A stretch of 64,000 nt of DNA, from positions 42,002 through 106,001 of the forward strand of contig CAYRUH010000008.1 of NCBI GenBank assembly GCA_964427415.1. Direction: 5' to 3'. The translations under genes were made by a program, and so were the position numbers. Under the pieces are notes generated by a model. The model was not told the DNA's origin. It saw only the letters and a program-made list of their open reading frames with translations, and made no database searches. This stretch comes from Lentisalinibacter sp964427415. Lineage in GTDB: Bacteria > Pseudomonadota > Gammaproteobacteria > Steroidobacterales > Woeseiaceae. Positions 29,707 through 38,572 of the stretch are shown here, one piece after another. How positions within the stretch are numbered: the stretch's first letter is position 1; each line of letters begins with the position of its first letter.

Positions 29707-30507
29707 TCATGGCAGGTCGAGCAGTCTCAGCATCAACAGGAACAGTGGCGAGGCGGCCGCCAGGCTGTCCACCCGGTCCAGCACGCCGCCGTGGCCGGGG
29801 AACAGGTGGCCGCTGTCCTTCACCCCGGCACTGCGCTTGAACAGGCTCACCGTGAGGTCCCCGATGATCGACAGCAGGGTGGCGGCCAGCGACAATGGCA
29901 GGAGAATCGACAGCGAGATACCGAACCACCAGGCACCGGCGATGCAGACGAGCGTGGCGGCGCCAAGCCCGCCGAACACCCCCTCCCACGTCTTGCCGGG
30001 ACTCACCCTGGGGGCGAGCTTGACCCGGCCGAAGCGGCGGCCGGCGAAGTAGGCCCCGATGTCCGCCGACCAGATGACGGCGAGCACGAACAGCACCACC
30101 TGCGGCCCCCGGGGCGCGCCGATATAAAGCGTCCCAAGCGCCAGATAAGCCGGCACCAGGATGGCGAGCCCGCCCAGCCAGACCAGCCAGCGAGGCACGC
30201 GGATGGGGTAGCGCACGACGAGTACGGCTGCCACCAGCCAGAAGCCCAGCGATAACAGCAGGACGGGCACGAGCGGCAGCGAGCCCGGCACCGCCCACCA
30301 GACGGCGACGAGAACCGCCGCCAGCACGGCGGGGAAGAGACTGCGCGCCGCGCCTTCGGCGCCCAGGAAAGCCGACCATTCCCAGCCGCCGGCGACGATT
30401 AGCACGCCGAGCAGCACCAGCGTCAGCGGCGGCGGGAATACGAACAGTGCCAGCAGGATCAGCACAACCGCGATCACTGCGGTGATGATACGCTGGCGCA
30501 GCATCAT
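29707..30507 (-). CDS. cdsA: Phosphatidate cytidylyltransferase
   Basis: Makes CDP-diacylglycerol from phosphatidate and CTP in the inner membrane. The 266-aa protein has about eight hydrophobic segments and the C-terminal signature KDSGHLFPGHGGVLDRVDS. Its start overlaps the uppS stop as ATGATG/TGA. The 145 bp between its stop and the rseP start hold no recognisable gene. Confidence 0.96.
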   Translation of the reverse strand: MMLRQRIITAVIAVVLILLALFVFPPPLTLVLLGVLIVAGGWEWSAFLGAEGAARSLFPAVLAAVLVAVWWAVPGSLPLVPVLLLSLGFWLVAAVLVVRYPIRVPRWLVWLGGLAILVPAYLALGTLYIGAPRGPQVVLFVLAVIWSADIGAYFAGRRFGRVKLAPRVSPGKTWEGVFGGLGAATLVCIAGAWWFGISLSILLPLSLAATLLSIIGDLTVSLFKRSAGVKDSGHLFPGHGGVLDRVDSLAAASPLFLLMLRLLDLP

Positions 30508-31253
30508 CCGACCTCGAGCTGTTCCTGCGTGCGACCGTAGCGCCGCTTGCGCTGTGCGAAATAGGCGAGTGCCTCGTGGAACTCCGCGGTGTCGAAATCC
30601 GGCCAGAGCGTGTCGCTGAAATACAGTTCCGTGTAGGCCAGGTTCCAGAGCAGGAAATTGGAGATGCGCCGCTCGCCGCCGGTGCGGATCAGCAGATCCG
30701 GATCCGGACAGCCCGCCAGTGACAAACGGGAGGCCACCGCCTCCTCATCCACGGAATCCACGCCGCGACGGCCCTCGGCCACCTCGGCCGCCAGCGAACG
30801 GGCCGCCTGGCCGATGTCCCAGCGCCCGCCGTAGGCGGCCGCGATGATCAGCCGCAGGCCGGTGTTATTCGCCGTTCGGCGCTCGGCTTCCGCCATCAGC
30901 CGCACCAGGCCGCCGGGCAGCCGCTGCCGCGCACCCACGAAGGTCAGTTTCACCCGGTTCTCGTGCAGTTCCGCCACCTCTCGCTTCAGCGATTCGACGA
31001 ACAGCCTCATCAGGCCGGTGACCTCTTCCCTGGGACGCGACCAGTTCTCGCTGGAGAAAGCGAACAGCGTCAGGTACTCGATACCCAGCTTGCCGCAGGT
31101 CTCCACCGTCGTGCGCACGGGTCCGATGCCCGCGCGGTGCCCAAGCTGGCGGGGGAGTCCCCGGCGCCGCGCCCAGCGCCCGTTGCCGTCCATGATCACA
31201 GCCACGTGGCGCGGCAGGGTCGCGGGCAGGCTGCTGTTACGGGTATTGCTCAT
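30504..31253 (-). CDS. uppS: Undecaprenyl diphosphate synthase
   Basis: cis-Prenyltransferase extending farnesyl diphosphate to the C55 carrier for peptidoglycan and O-antigen. The 249-aa protein has VAVIMDGNGRWAR with catalytic Asp22, FAFSSENWSRP, and DLLIRTGGERRISNFLLW with the second metal site. It needs isoprenoid precursors, which makes the missing dxr next door more interesting. Coupled to cdsA by overlap and 34 bp after frr. Confidence 0.97.
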   Translation of the reverse strand: MSNTRNSSLPATLPRHVAVIMDGNGRWARRRGLPRQLGHRAGIGPVRTTVETCGKLGIEYLTLFAFSSENWSRPREEVTGLMRLFVESLKREVAELHENRVKLTFVGARQRLPGGLVRLMAEAERRTANNTGLRLIIAAAYGGRWDIGQAARSLAAEVAEGRRGVDSVDEEAVASRLSLAGCPDPDLLIRTGGERRISNFLLWNLAYTELYFSDTLWPDFDTAEFHEALAYFAQRKRRYGRTQEQLEVG

Positions 31254-31287
31254 CGGCAGGCCATGGGACGCATGAGAGGGGCGTCTC

Positions 31288-31845
31288 TCAGAACTCGAGG
31301 AGTTCCTTTTCTTTCTCGGCCAGCTGCTGGTCCACTTCGGCCACGTATTTGTCGGTAAGCTGCTGAATGGCCTCCTCCGCGCGGCGCTCGTCGTCCTCGC
31401 TGATCTCCTTCTCCTTCAGGAGCTCTTTGAGGTCGTGCATGGCGTCGCGGCGGATATTGCGGATGGCCACGCGCCCGCCCTCCGCCTCGTGTCGCACGAT
31501 GCGGATCATGTCCTTGCGGCGCTCTTCGGTAAGCGGCGGCAGGGGCACGCGTATGACCGTTCCGGCCGTCGCCGGATTCAGACCGAGGTCGGAATTCATG
31601 ATGGCTTTCTCCACCACCTGGACCATCTGCTTCTCGTACGGAGAGATGGTGAGTGTGCGCGAGTCTTCCACGCCCACATTGGCCACCTGGTTCAGCGGCA
31701 CCTCCGCGCCGTAGTACTCCACCTGGATGTGGTCCAGCAGGCTGGTGTGTGCACGTCCTGTGCGCAGCTTGGTGAATTCCTGCTGCAACGACGCCACACT
31801 CTTCTTCATGCGCTCCGCCGCGTCTTTCTTGATGTCCTCTATCAC
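31288..31845 (-). CDS. frr: Ribosome recycling factor
   Basis: Splits post-termination ribosomes together with EF-G. The 185-aa protein matches the family full length: FTKLRTGRAHTSLLD near 25-39, VRIPLPPLTEERR-like VPLPPLTEERRKD and the C-terminal three-helix bundle. GTG start at 31845. The pyrH-frr order is standard, with 25 bp between them. Confidence 0.97.
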   Translation of the reverse strand: MIEDIKKDAAERMKKSVASLQQEFTKLRTGRAHTSLLDHIQVEYYGAEVPLNQVANVGVEDSRTLTISPYEKQMVQVVEKAIMNSDLGLNPATAGTVIRVPLPPLTEERRKDMIRIVRHEAEGGRVAIRNIRRDAMHDLKELLKEKEISEDDERRAEEAIQQLTDKYVAEVDQQLAEKEKELLEF

Positions 31846-31870
31846 TCCGTGTCTCCGCTGATCAAAGGCC

Positions 31871-32593
31871 CTAGTTGGTGACGAGGGTGCCGACGTCCTC
31901 GCCGCGCACCACCCGCAGAAGAGCGCCGGGCCGCGTCAGGTCGAAGATCCTGAGCGGCAGCCCGTTGTCACGGCACATCACAATCGCCGTGGCGTCCATG
32001 ACGTTCAGCTTGTCCGTCAGCACCTGGTCGAAGGAGACCGTCGAGTAGCGCCGGGCATCGGGCACGGTGACCGGATCTGCGCTGTAGACCCCGTCCACCT
32101 TGGTGGCTTTCAGCAGCATGTCCGCGCCGACCTCGATCGCGCGCAGACTGGCCGCGGTGTCGGTCGTGAAGAAGGGGTTACCGGTGCCGGCCGCGAGGAT
32201 GACCACACGGCCTTTCTCCAGGTGGCGGATCGCACGGCGCCGGATGTAGTCCTCGCAGACCTCGTGGATCTGCAGCGCCGACATTACCCGGGCGAAGACG
32301 CCGAGACGCTCGAGAGCATCCTGCAGGGCCAGCGCGTTTATGACCGTGGCGAGCATGCCCATGTGATCGCCGGTGACCCGGTCCATGCCGGCCCGGGCGA
32401 GACCGGCGCCGCGGAAGATATTGCCGCCGCCGATCACCACACCCAGCTCGATGCCCAGCTCGTGCACGTCACGCAGCTCGCCGGCGATGCGCTTGATGAT
32501 CTCCGGGTCGATACCGTAATCAAGGTTACCGAGCAGTGCCTCGCCGCTCAGCTTCAGCAGGATGCGCTTCAGACCTGGCGCGGCTTCAGACAT
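31871..32593 (-). CDS. pyrH: UMP kinase
   Basis: Phosphorylates UMP to UDP; hexameric bacterial enzyme of the amino acid kinase family. The 240-aa protein contains KRILLKLSGEALLG, VVIGGGNIFRG, GTGNPFFTTDTAA and KATKVDGVYSADP. ATG at 32593 is chosen to fit the family; GGAG is about 11 bases upstream, and ATG at 32614 is possible. It is separated from tsf by 163 bp with a GC-rich hairpin, so it may have its own promoter. Confidence 0.96.
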   Translation of the reverse strand: MSEAAPGLKRILLKLSGEALLGNLDYGIDPEIIKRIAGELRDVHELGIELGVVIGGGNIFRGAGLARAGMDRVTGDHMGMLATVINALALQDALERLGVFARVMSALQIHEVCEDYIRRRAIRHLEKGRVVILAAGTGNPFFTTDTAASLRAIEVGADMLLKATKVDGVYSADPVTVPDARRYSTVSFDQVLTDKLNVMDATAIVMCRDNGLPLRIFDLTRPGALLRVVRGEDVGTLVTN

Positions 32594-32680
32594 AGGCGGA
32601 GCGACTCCGGTCATTGCCGTAGCCGGACAGCGCGGAGGCGCTCCCGGATCCGGCGTACGACAAGGCGTACGATACAAACT

Positions 32681-32698
32681 GCCCCGCGCGAGCGGGGC
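32681..32698 (-). terminator. Possible terminator or attenuator hairpin after tsf
   Basis: GCCCCGC and GCGGGGC form a perfect 7-bp stem with a 4-base loop. On the minus strand it is followed by AGTTTGTATC, a weak T-rich stretch, so it may only partly stop transcription between tsf and pyrH. Confidence 0.4.
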
Positions 32699-32756
32699 GA
32701 TCCGATTCTATCCTACCGGGCAGCGGCGAGGCCATCGGCGGGATCCGACGCGGGCC

Positions 32757-33626
32757 TCAGCTGCCCTGTATCTGCGCCATCACCTCTTCGGCGAAGTTCT
32801 CTTCTTTCTTCTCGATGCCCTCGCCCACCTCGTAGCGCACGAAACGCTTCACGGAGGCGCCGGACTTGTCCAGCAGCTTGCCGACGGTGACGTCCGGATC
32901 CTTCACGAAAGGCTGGCCGACCAGGGTGATCTCCGAAAGCCACTTGCGCAGGCGCCCCTCGACCATCTTCTCGATGATCTCGGCCGGCTTGCCGCTATCC
33001 CGGGCCTGCTCGCTCAGGATGCGCCGCTCGGAGGCGAGCTGCTCGGCGTTCACGCCCTCCTCGCTGATGCAGGCGGGGTTGGAGGCGGCTACATGCATGG
33101 CCAGATCCCGGGCCAGCTCGGCGTCGCCGCCGTCCAGGACCACCACGGAACCGATGCGTGCGCCATGGCTGTAGACGCCGGTGTTACCGTCCGCCGGCAC
33201 CACCTCGAAGCGGCGCACGCTGATGTTCTCGCCCACCCTGGCGATCAGCGCCTTGCGGGCCTCCTCGACGCTCTGGCCGTCCAGCTCGGCGGCCATCAGC
33301 TCATCGAGGCCGGACGGGCGCTGCGCCAGCACCAGCGCGGCCACCTTGTCGGCGAAGGCGGAGAAGTTCTCGTCCTTGGCGACGAAGTCGGTCTCGGAAT
33401 TCACCTCGACCACGGCAAGGGCGTGGTCGCCGGTCGCGATGACGATCTTGCCGTCGGCAGCCACGCGGCCGGCCTTCTTGTCCGCCTTGGCCTGGCCGGA
33501 CTTGCGCAGCTGCTCGACGGCGGCCTCGAGGTCGCCGTCCGTCTCCACCAGTGCCTTCTTGCACTCCATCATGCCTGCGCCCGTGCGTTCGCGCAGTTCC
33601 TTGACCATCGCTGCAGTTACAGCCAT
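32757..33626 (-). CDS. tsf: Elongation factor Ts
   Basis: Nucleotide exchange factor for EF-Tu. The 289-aa protein starts with the UBA-like domain (VKELRERTGAGMMECKKAL), followed by TDFVAKDENF at 79-88, which contacts EF-Tu, and ends with the coiled-coil and dimer regions. ATG at 33626 has GAGG about eight bases upstream. It follows rpsB by 120 bp, as in the classical rpsB-tsf operon. Confidence 0.97.
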   Translation of the reverse strand: MAVTAAMVKELRERTGAGMMECKKALVETDGDLEAAVEQLRKSGQAKADKKAGRVAADGKIVIATGDHALAVVEVNSETDFVAKDENFSAFADKVAALVLAQRPSGLDELMAAELDGQSVEEARKALIARVGENISVRRFEVVPADGNTGVYSHGARIGSVVVLDGGDAELARDLAMHVAASNPACISEEGVNAEQLASERRILSEQARDSGKPAEIIEKMVEGRLRKWLSEITLVGQPFVKDPDVTVGKLLDKSGASVKRFVRYEVGEGIEKKEENFAEEVMAQIQGS

Positions 33627-33746
33627 CTCTCTACCTCACAAGTCATTGCGGACGAGACCAGGATAACGCGGCACGTCCATGATTCTTCAGTCAAATCGCC
33701 CGCTCCGACCAGCCGGAGACCGGAGCACCGGGGTCCGCAGGCAGCC

Positions 33747-34802
33747 TCAGCCTTCCTTGTTCGGCTCCCCGACTTCCTCGCCGGCCTTCTTCGCGGCCTC
33801 GGCGGCGGCCTCGGGCTGCGGCGCGCCGGCGCCGGCCTCGCTGCCGGGCTCCTCGGCGACCGCCTTCGCAGCGGCCTCGGCCTCCGGTTTCGGCTCCTCG
33901 CCCGGGGCGGGCCCGTCAGCCGGCTGCGACTGCTGGGCCTCGGCCACGTCCGGCGCCTCGGCCGCCTCGCCGGCGTCTTCCGTCCTGGCCACGGCTTTCT
34001 TCTTCGCTGTCTTCTTCTTGGCCTTCTTCCTGGCGGGAGCCTTCCTGCGTGTGGTCTTTTTCGGCCGGCCCTCCTCGTCCAGTTCGACGAACTCGTCGTC
34101 GCCCAGGACGGCCTCCGGCGCCGAGGCCTTGCCATCCAGCACCGCGTCGGCGATCACCGCCGTGTACAGCTGGATCGCGCGCATGGCATCGTCGTTACCG
34201 GGGATGATGTGGTCGATCTCGTCCGGCGAACAGTTGGTGTCGATAACAGCGACCACCGGGATGCCCAGCTTCCGCGCCTCGGCCACGGCGATGTTCTCGT
34301 GCATCACATCGATCACGAACAGCGCATCCGGCAGGGAGTTCATCTGCTTGATGCCGCCGAGACTGCGCTCGAGCTTCTCGCGCTCGCGCTCGATGGTCAG
34401 GCCTTCTTTCTTTGTGAGCTGCTCGATCGTGCCGTCTTCCTTCATGGTCTCGATCTCGCCGAGACGCTTGATCGAACCCTTGATGGTCTTGAAATTGGTG
34501 AGCATGCCGCCCAGCCAGCGGTAGCTTACGAAGGGCATGCCGCAACGCTCGGCCTCGGTGCGGATGGCCTCGCGGGCAGAACGCTTGGTGCCAACGAACA
34601 GGACGGTGCCGCCATCGGAAGCCAGATTCTTCACATAGCCGGCCGCATCCCGCAGCATCGGCAGCGAGCGCTCGAGATTGATGATATGGATCTTGTTTCG
34701 TTCACCGAAGATGTAGGGGGCCATCTTCGGGTTCCAGTAACGGGTCTGATGCCCGAAATGCACACCAGCCTCCAGCAGCTGGCGCATATTCACGTCAGTC
34801 AT
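33747..34802 (-). CDS. rpsB: 30S ribosomal protein S2 with long basic-acidic C-terminal tail
   Basis: S2 binds the 30S head near S1. The core (residues 1 to about 225) is ordinary: LLEAGVHFGHQTRYWNPKM, FVGTKRSAREAI, YRWLGGMLTNFKTIK. The protein is 351 aa against about 241 in E. coli. Residues 248-273 are a Lys/Arg block (PKKTTRRKAPARKKAKKK and onward) and 274-351 an Ala/Glu/Pro-rich acidic tail. The tail is in frame with no sign of frameshift. ATG at 34802 has GGAGAC upstream. Long S2 tails are known in some bacteria; function here is unknown. Confidence 0.95.
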   Translation of the reverse strand: MTDVNMRQLLEAGVHFGHQTRYWNPKMAPYIFGERNKIHIINLERSLPMLRDAAGYVKNLASDGGTVLFVGTKRSAREAIRTEAERCGMPFVSYRWLGGMLTNFKTIKGSIKRLGEIETMKEDGTIEQLTKKEGLTIEREREKLERSLGGIKQMNSLPDALFVIDVMHENIAVAEARKLGIPVVAVIDTNCSPDEIDHIIPGNDDAMRAIQLYTAVIADAVLDGKASAPEAVLGDDEFVELDEEGRPKKTTRRKAPARKKAKKKTAKKKAVARTEDAGEAAEAPDVAEAQQSQPADGPAPGEEPKPEAEAAAKAVAEEPGSEAGAGAPQPEAAAEAAKKAGEEVGEPNKEG

Positions 34803-34926
34803 GTCGTCTCCTCGGGTTGAGCCTCCATGCACCCTCGGACCGCAACCCCTTTTTCGGCAGGGCACCCGGCGGAACGTGTCGGTGCATGTGTGGATTAAGT
34901 TTTCGGATTGCCTGTCAGGCGCGCGC

Positions 34927-34955
34927 TTTATACCATAGGTGGCTTTGTCCAACAA
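34927..34955 (-). promoter_or_regulatory. Candidate rpsB promoter
   Basis: On the minus strand TTGTTG (34955-34950) and TATAAA (34932-34927) are separated by 17 bp, a good sigma-70 layout about 125 bp before rpsB. The leader between them contains GGGTTG and CAACCC and also GCACC and GGGTGC, which can pair, so an S2 autoregulatory leader is possible. The rest of the 34803-35100 gap holds no gene; the promoter of map must lie there too. Confidence 0.6.
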
Positions 34956-35100
34956 CGAAGCGGCGCTGAAACCCAACGGAGAGCGGCCCGGACGGACCCC
35001 GGATCCTGTGGAACCTGCGCGAGCGGCGGGGAGTGGCCCCGCCGATTTCCCACCAGATAACCCCCAGGTAAACCCAGAGCACGCCCGGCGCCCCCTTGCT

Positions 35101-35886
35101 ATGAATGTGACCATAAAGACAACCGCGGAGCAGGAGAAGATGCGCGTGGCCGGCCGGCTGGCCGCCAGCGTGCTGGACATGATCGGCGAGCACGTGCGCC
35201 CGGGGGTGACCACGGGCGAGCTGGACGCCATCTGCCACCGCTACATCGTCGAAGAACTCGACGCCGTGCCTGCGCCGCTGAATTACCGTGGCTTCCCGAA
35301 GTCCATCTGCACCTCCGTCAATCACGTCGTCTGCCACGGTATCCCCGGCGATCGGCAGCTGAAGTCCGGCGACGCCCTGAATATCGACATCACGGTCATC
35401 AAGGAGGGATTCCACGGCGATACCAGCCGCATGTTCCACGTCGGCAAGCCCGCCGTACAGGCCGAGAGAGTCGCCGCCGTGGCCCTGGAGGGCATGCGGC
35501 GGGGCATATCCCAGGTGGCCCCGGGCCGCCATCTCGGTGACATCGGCCACGCCATCCAGAAATACGTCGAGTCCCAGCGCTGCTCGGTGGTGCGCGAGTA
35601 CTGCGGGCACGGCATCGGCCGGGGCTTCCACGAGGACCCCCAGGTGCTGCATTACGGCAGGCCGGGCACGGGCATGGAACTCGTGCCGGGCATGACCATC
35701 ACCGTCGAGCCCATGGTGAACGCCGGTAAACGCCACGTGAAACTGCTCCCTGACGGCTGGACGGTGGTCACCAAGGACCACTCCCTGTCCGCCCAGTGGG
35801 AGCACACCGTGCTGATCACTGCGACGGGACACGAAATACTCACCCTCGGAGCCGCGGAGCGCGAAGCCGCCGCCGCGGACGGCTGA
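35101..35886 (+). CDS. map: Methionine aminopeptidase, type I
   Basis: Removes the N-terminal methionine from nascent proteins. The 261-aa enzyme has the five metal ligands in context: NIDITVIKEGFHGDTSR (two Asp), GHGIGRGFHE (His), TVEPM (Glu) and QWEHTVLIT (Glu). ATG at 35101 starts MNVTIKTTAEQEKMRVAG, matching the family; the frame is open for 54 more codons upstream without similarity. Divergent from rpsB, as in E. coli. Confidence 0.96.
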   Translation: MNVTIKTTAEQEKMRVAGRLAASVLDMIGEHVRPGVTTGELDAICHRYIVEELDAVPAPLNYRGFPKSICTSVNHVVCHGIPGDRQLKSGDALNIDITVIKEGFHGDTSRMFHVGKPAVQAERVAAVALEGMRRGISQVAPGRHLGDIGHAIQKYVESQRCSVVREYCGHGIGRGFHEDPQVLHYGRPGTGMELVPGMTITVEPMVNAGKRHVKLLPDGWTVVTKDHSLSAQWEHTVLITATGHEILTLGAAEREAAAADG

Positions 35887-35897
35887 GGCAGGCCGGC

Positions 35898-38570
35898 GTG
35901 AGCGCCAACGCCGGCGGGATCCGGGCAGCGGGCGGCACCGACCCGGCCATGATCATCCTGGATCGCCATCTGGGCGCCTGCCGGTCCGACGTCGAGCCCC
36001 TGTCCCTGCGGGAGGGCCTGGCGGAGGCGGACGACAACCTGGTGGAGCGTTTCCGCGCCGGCGAAGCCGTGGACGGGCTCGTGGTGGCCCGGGCCGACCT
36101 CATCGACCACCTGCTTCGCCACCTCTGGGACTGCTACGGGGGCAACCCGGCGGCCGCGCTGGTGGCCGTCGGCGGCTACGGTCGCGGCGAACTGCATCCC
36201 TGCTCCGATATCGACGTCATGGTGCTGCTGCCGGACGGGGAACAGGAGAGCGGCTGGCTCAGCGACCTGCTGACGGCGCTGTGGGACGTCGGCCTCGAGA
36301 TCGGCCACAGCGTGCGCACCGTGGCCGACTGCGAACGCGAGGCGCGGGCCGATGTCACGGTCATGACCACGCTGATGGAGGCGCGGCTGCTCGCGGGCCC
36401 GGCGACGAACTTCGAAGCCATGCGCGGGGCCATCGGAGCCGACAGCATGTGGTCGTCCCGGGAGTTCTTCGAGGCCAAGCGCAAGGAGCAGATCGAGCGC
36501 CATCACCGCTATCACGACACCGCCTACAACCTGGAGCCCAACGTCAAGGGCAGCCCGGGCGGGCTGCGGGACATCCAGATGATCGGCTGGATCGCAAAGC
36601 GCCACTTCGGCGCCGAGCGACTGGCCGAGCTGGTCGACCACCGCTTCCTGACACCGGGCCAGCTGGACCGGCTCATCGAGGGCCGCAGCTTCCTGTGGAA
36701 GGTGCGCTTCGCCCTGCACGTGCTGACCGGGCGTCGCGAGGACCGGCTTCTGTTCGACCACCAGGTGAAGCTGGCCCAGATGCTCGGCTACGAGGACGCC
36801 TCCTACACGCTGGCTGTCGAGCAGATGATGCAGCGCTACTACCGCACCGTGATGGAGCTGTCGCGGCTCAACGAGATCCTGTTGCAGCTCTTCCAGGAGG
36901 CCATCCTGCTCGATCCGGAGGCGGAGCCGGAGCCGCTGAACGAGCGCTTCCAGGTCAGAAACGGCTTTCTGCAGACAGCCAATGACGAGGTGTTCGAGCG
37001 CGACCCGTCCGCGCTGCTGGAGCTGTTCACGCTGCTGCAGAAACACAGCGACATCAAGGGCGTGAGCGCCTGGACCGTCGGCCTGATCAAGCGCAGCCTG
37101 TATCTCATCGACGAGGAGTTCCGCCAGAGCCCCCGCAATCACCGGCTGTTCCTGGAGATCCTGCGCGCGCCCCGGGGCGTCACCCACGAGCTGCGGCGAA
37201 TGAATCTCTACGGCGTGCTCGGGCTGTACATCCCCTCGTTCGGGCGCATCGTGGGGCGTATGCAGTACGACCTCTTCCACGCCTACACCGTGGATGCCCA
37301 TACCCTGTTCGTCGTCAGCAACCTGCGCCGCTTCCGGCTGCACGAATTCGACCATGAGTACCCGCACCCGAGTGCGGTGATGCAGGCCCTGGAGAAGCCG
37401 GAGATCGCCTACCTGGGCGGCCTTTTCCACGACATCGCCAAGGGCCGCGGCGGCGATCACTCGGAGCTGGGCGCGGTCGACGCCGAGTCCTTCTGCCTGG
37501 AACACGGCCTGTCCCGCTACGAGGCGCGCATGGTCTCCTGGCTGGTGCGCCATCACCTGGCGTTGTCCACCACGGCGCAGAAAAAGGACATCAGCGACCC
37601 GGCGGTGATCAACGATTTCGCGGCGCTGGTCGGCGATCAGACCCACCTGGATTATCTGTATGTGCTGACGGTGGCGGACGTGCGCGGCACCAACCCCAAG
37701 CTTTGGAACTCCTGGAAAGCGAGTCTGTTCCAGGACCTCTACGAACTGACCAAACGGGCGCTGCGCCGCGGGCTGGAGAATCCCATCGACAAGGACGAGC
37801 TCATCGCCGAGACCCAGCGCGAGGCCCGCCGGGCTCTCTCGGCCGGCGGCGTCGACGATGCGGACATCGACCCGGTCTGGGCGCTGCAGAATCCGGAGTA
37901 TTTCCTGCGCCACGGCGCCGATGAGATCGCCTGGCAAACCGAATTCCTGGCCGCTCACCGGGACGAGCTGGACCAGCCGCTCATCGCCGTGCGCCCGCTG
38001 GAGGAGACGGGTGGTATCGGGCTGTTCCTGTATACGCCCCAGCAGTATCACACTTTCGCTAATGCGACGGCGTTGATCGATGAACTCGGGCTCAGCATCC
38101 TGGATGCCCGCATCACCCCCACCCGCAACGGCTACAGCATGGATACCTACATCGTGATGGAAGTCGGAGAGGCGGAGACGCCGCCGGACAGCGACCGCCT
38201 CGAGGAGATCCTGAGCCGTCTCACCCAGGTGGTCCGTCGGGGCGAAGACTGGGACGCGCGGGTCACTCGTCGCGCGCCGCGGCAGGTGCGCATGTTCCGC
38301 ACGCCCACCCAGATCAGTTTCGCCGAAGACACCGCCGGCAGGCGCACCATCATGGAGCTGGTGGCGGGCGACCGGCCGGGCCTGCTGCTGGCGGTGGGCA
38401 AGGTCTTCCGCGAACTGGGCGTCGAGATCAAGGCCGCGAAGATCCTCACCATCGGCGAGCGGGCAGAGGACGTGTTCTACCTGACCGGCCACGACCAGCG
38501 GCCGCTGGACGCCGGCGTACGCAACGCGCTGAACCGCACCCTCGACGAGAGACTCGGCGAGGCGGCCTGA
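35898..38570 (+). CDS. glnD: Bifunctional [protein-PII] uridylyltransferase/uridylyl-removing enzyme
   Basis: Senses glutamine and modifies PII. From GTG at 35898 the product is 890 aa, the E. coli length. The nucleotidyltransferase site GGYGRGELHPCSDIDV lies at 92-107, the HD hydrolase motif LFHDIAKGRGGDHSELG near 510, and two ACT domains at about 700-780 and 810-885 (VAGDRPGLLLAVGKVFRELG). The ribosome binding site is weak; ATG at 35949 is an alternative. It lies 12 bp after map and 3 bp before dapC. Confidence 0.96.
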   Translation: MSANAGGIRAAGGTDPAMIILDRHLGACRSDVEPLSLREGLAEADDNLVERFRAGEAVDGLVVARADLIDHLLRHLWDCYGGNPAAALVAVGGYGRGELHPCSDIDVMVLLPDGEQESGWLSDLLTALWDVGLEIGHSVRTVADCEREARADVTVMTTLMEARLLAGPATNFEAMRGAIGADSMWSSREFFEAKRKEQIERHHRYHDTAYNLEPNVKGSPGGLRDIQMIGWIAKRHFGAERLAELVDHRFLTPGQLDRLIEGRSFLWKVRFALHVLTGRREDRLLFDHQVKLAQMLGYEDASYTLAVEQMMQRYYRTVMELSRLNEILLQLFQEAILLDPEAEPEPLNERFQVRNGFLQTANDEVFERDPSALLELFTLLQKHSDIKGVSAWTVGLIKRSLYLIDEEFRQSPRNHRLFLEILRAPRGVTHELRRMNLYGVLGLYIPSFGRIVGRMQYDLFHAYTVDAHTLFVVSNLRRFRLHEFDHEYPHPSAVMQALEKPEIAYLGGLFHDIAKGRGGDHSELGAVDAESFCLEHGLSRYEARMVSWLVRHHLALSTTAQKKDISDPAVINDFAALVGDQTHLDYLYVLTVADVRGTNPKLWNSWKASLFQDLYELTKRALRRGLENPIDKDELIAETQREARRALSAGGVDDADIDPVWALQNPEYFLRHGADEIAWQTEFLAAHRDELDQPLIAVRPLEETGGIGLFLYTPQQYHTFANATALIDELGLSILDARITPTRNGYSMDTYIVMEVGEAETPPDSDRLEEILSRLTQVVRRGEDWDARVTRRAPRQVRMFRTPTQISFAEDTAGRRTIMELVAGDRPGLLLAVGKVFRELGVEIKAAKILTIGERAEDVFYLTGHDQRPLDAGVRNALNRTLDERLGEAA

Positions 38571-38572
38571 CC

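Noticed and set aside
34803..35231. N-terminal extension of S2 beyond 34802
   Set aside because: It runs antisense into map; the family start MTDVNMRQLLEAG has GGAGAC upstream.
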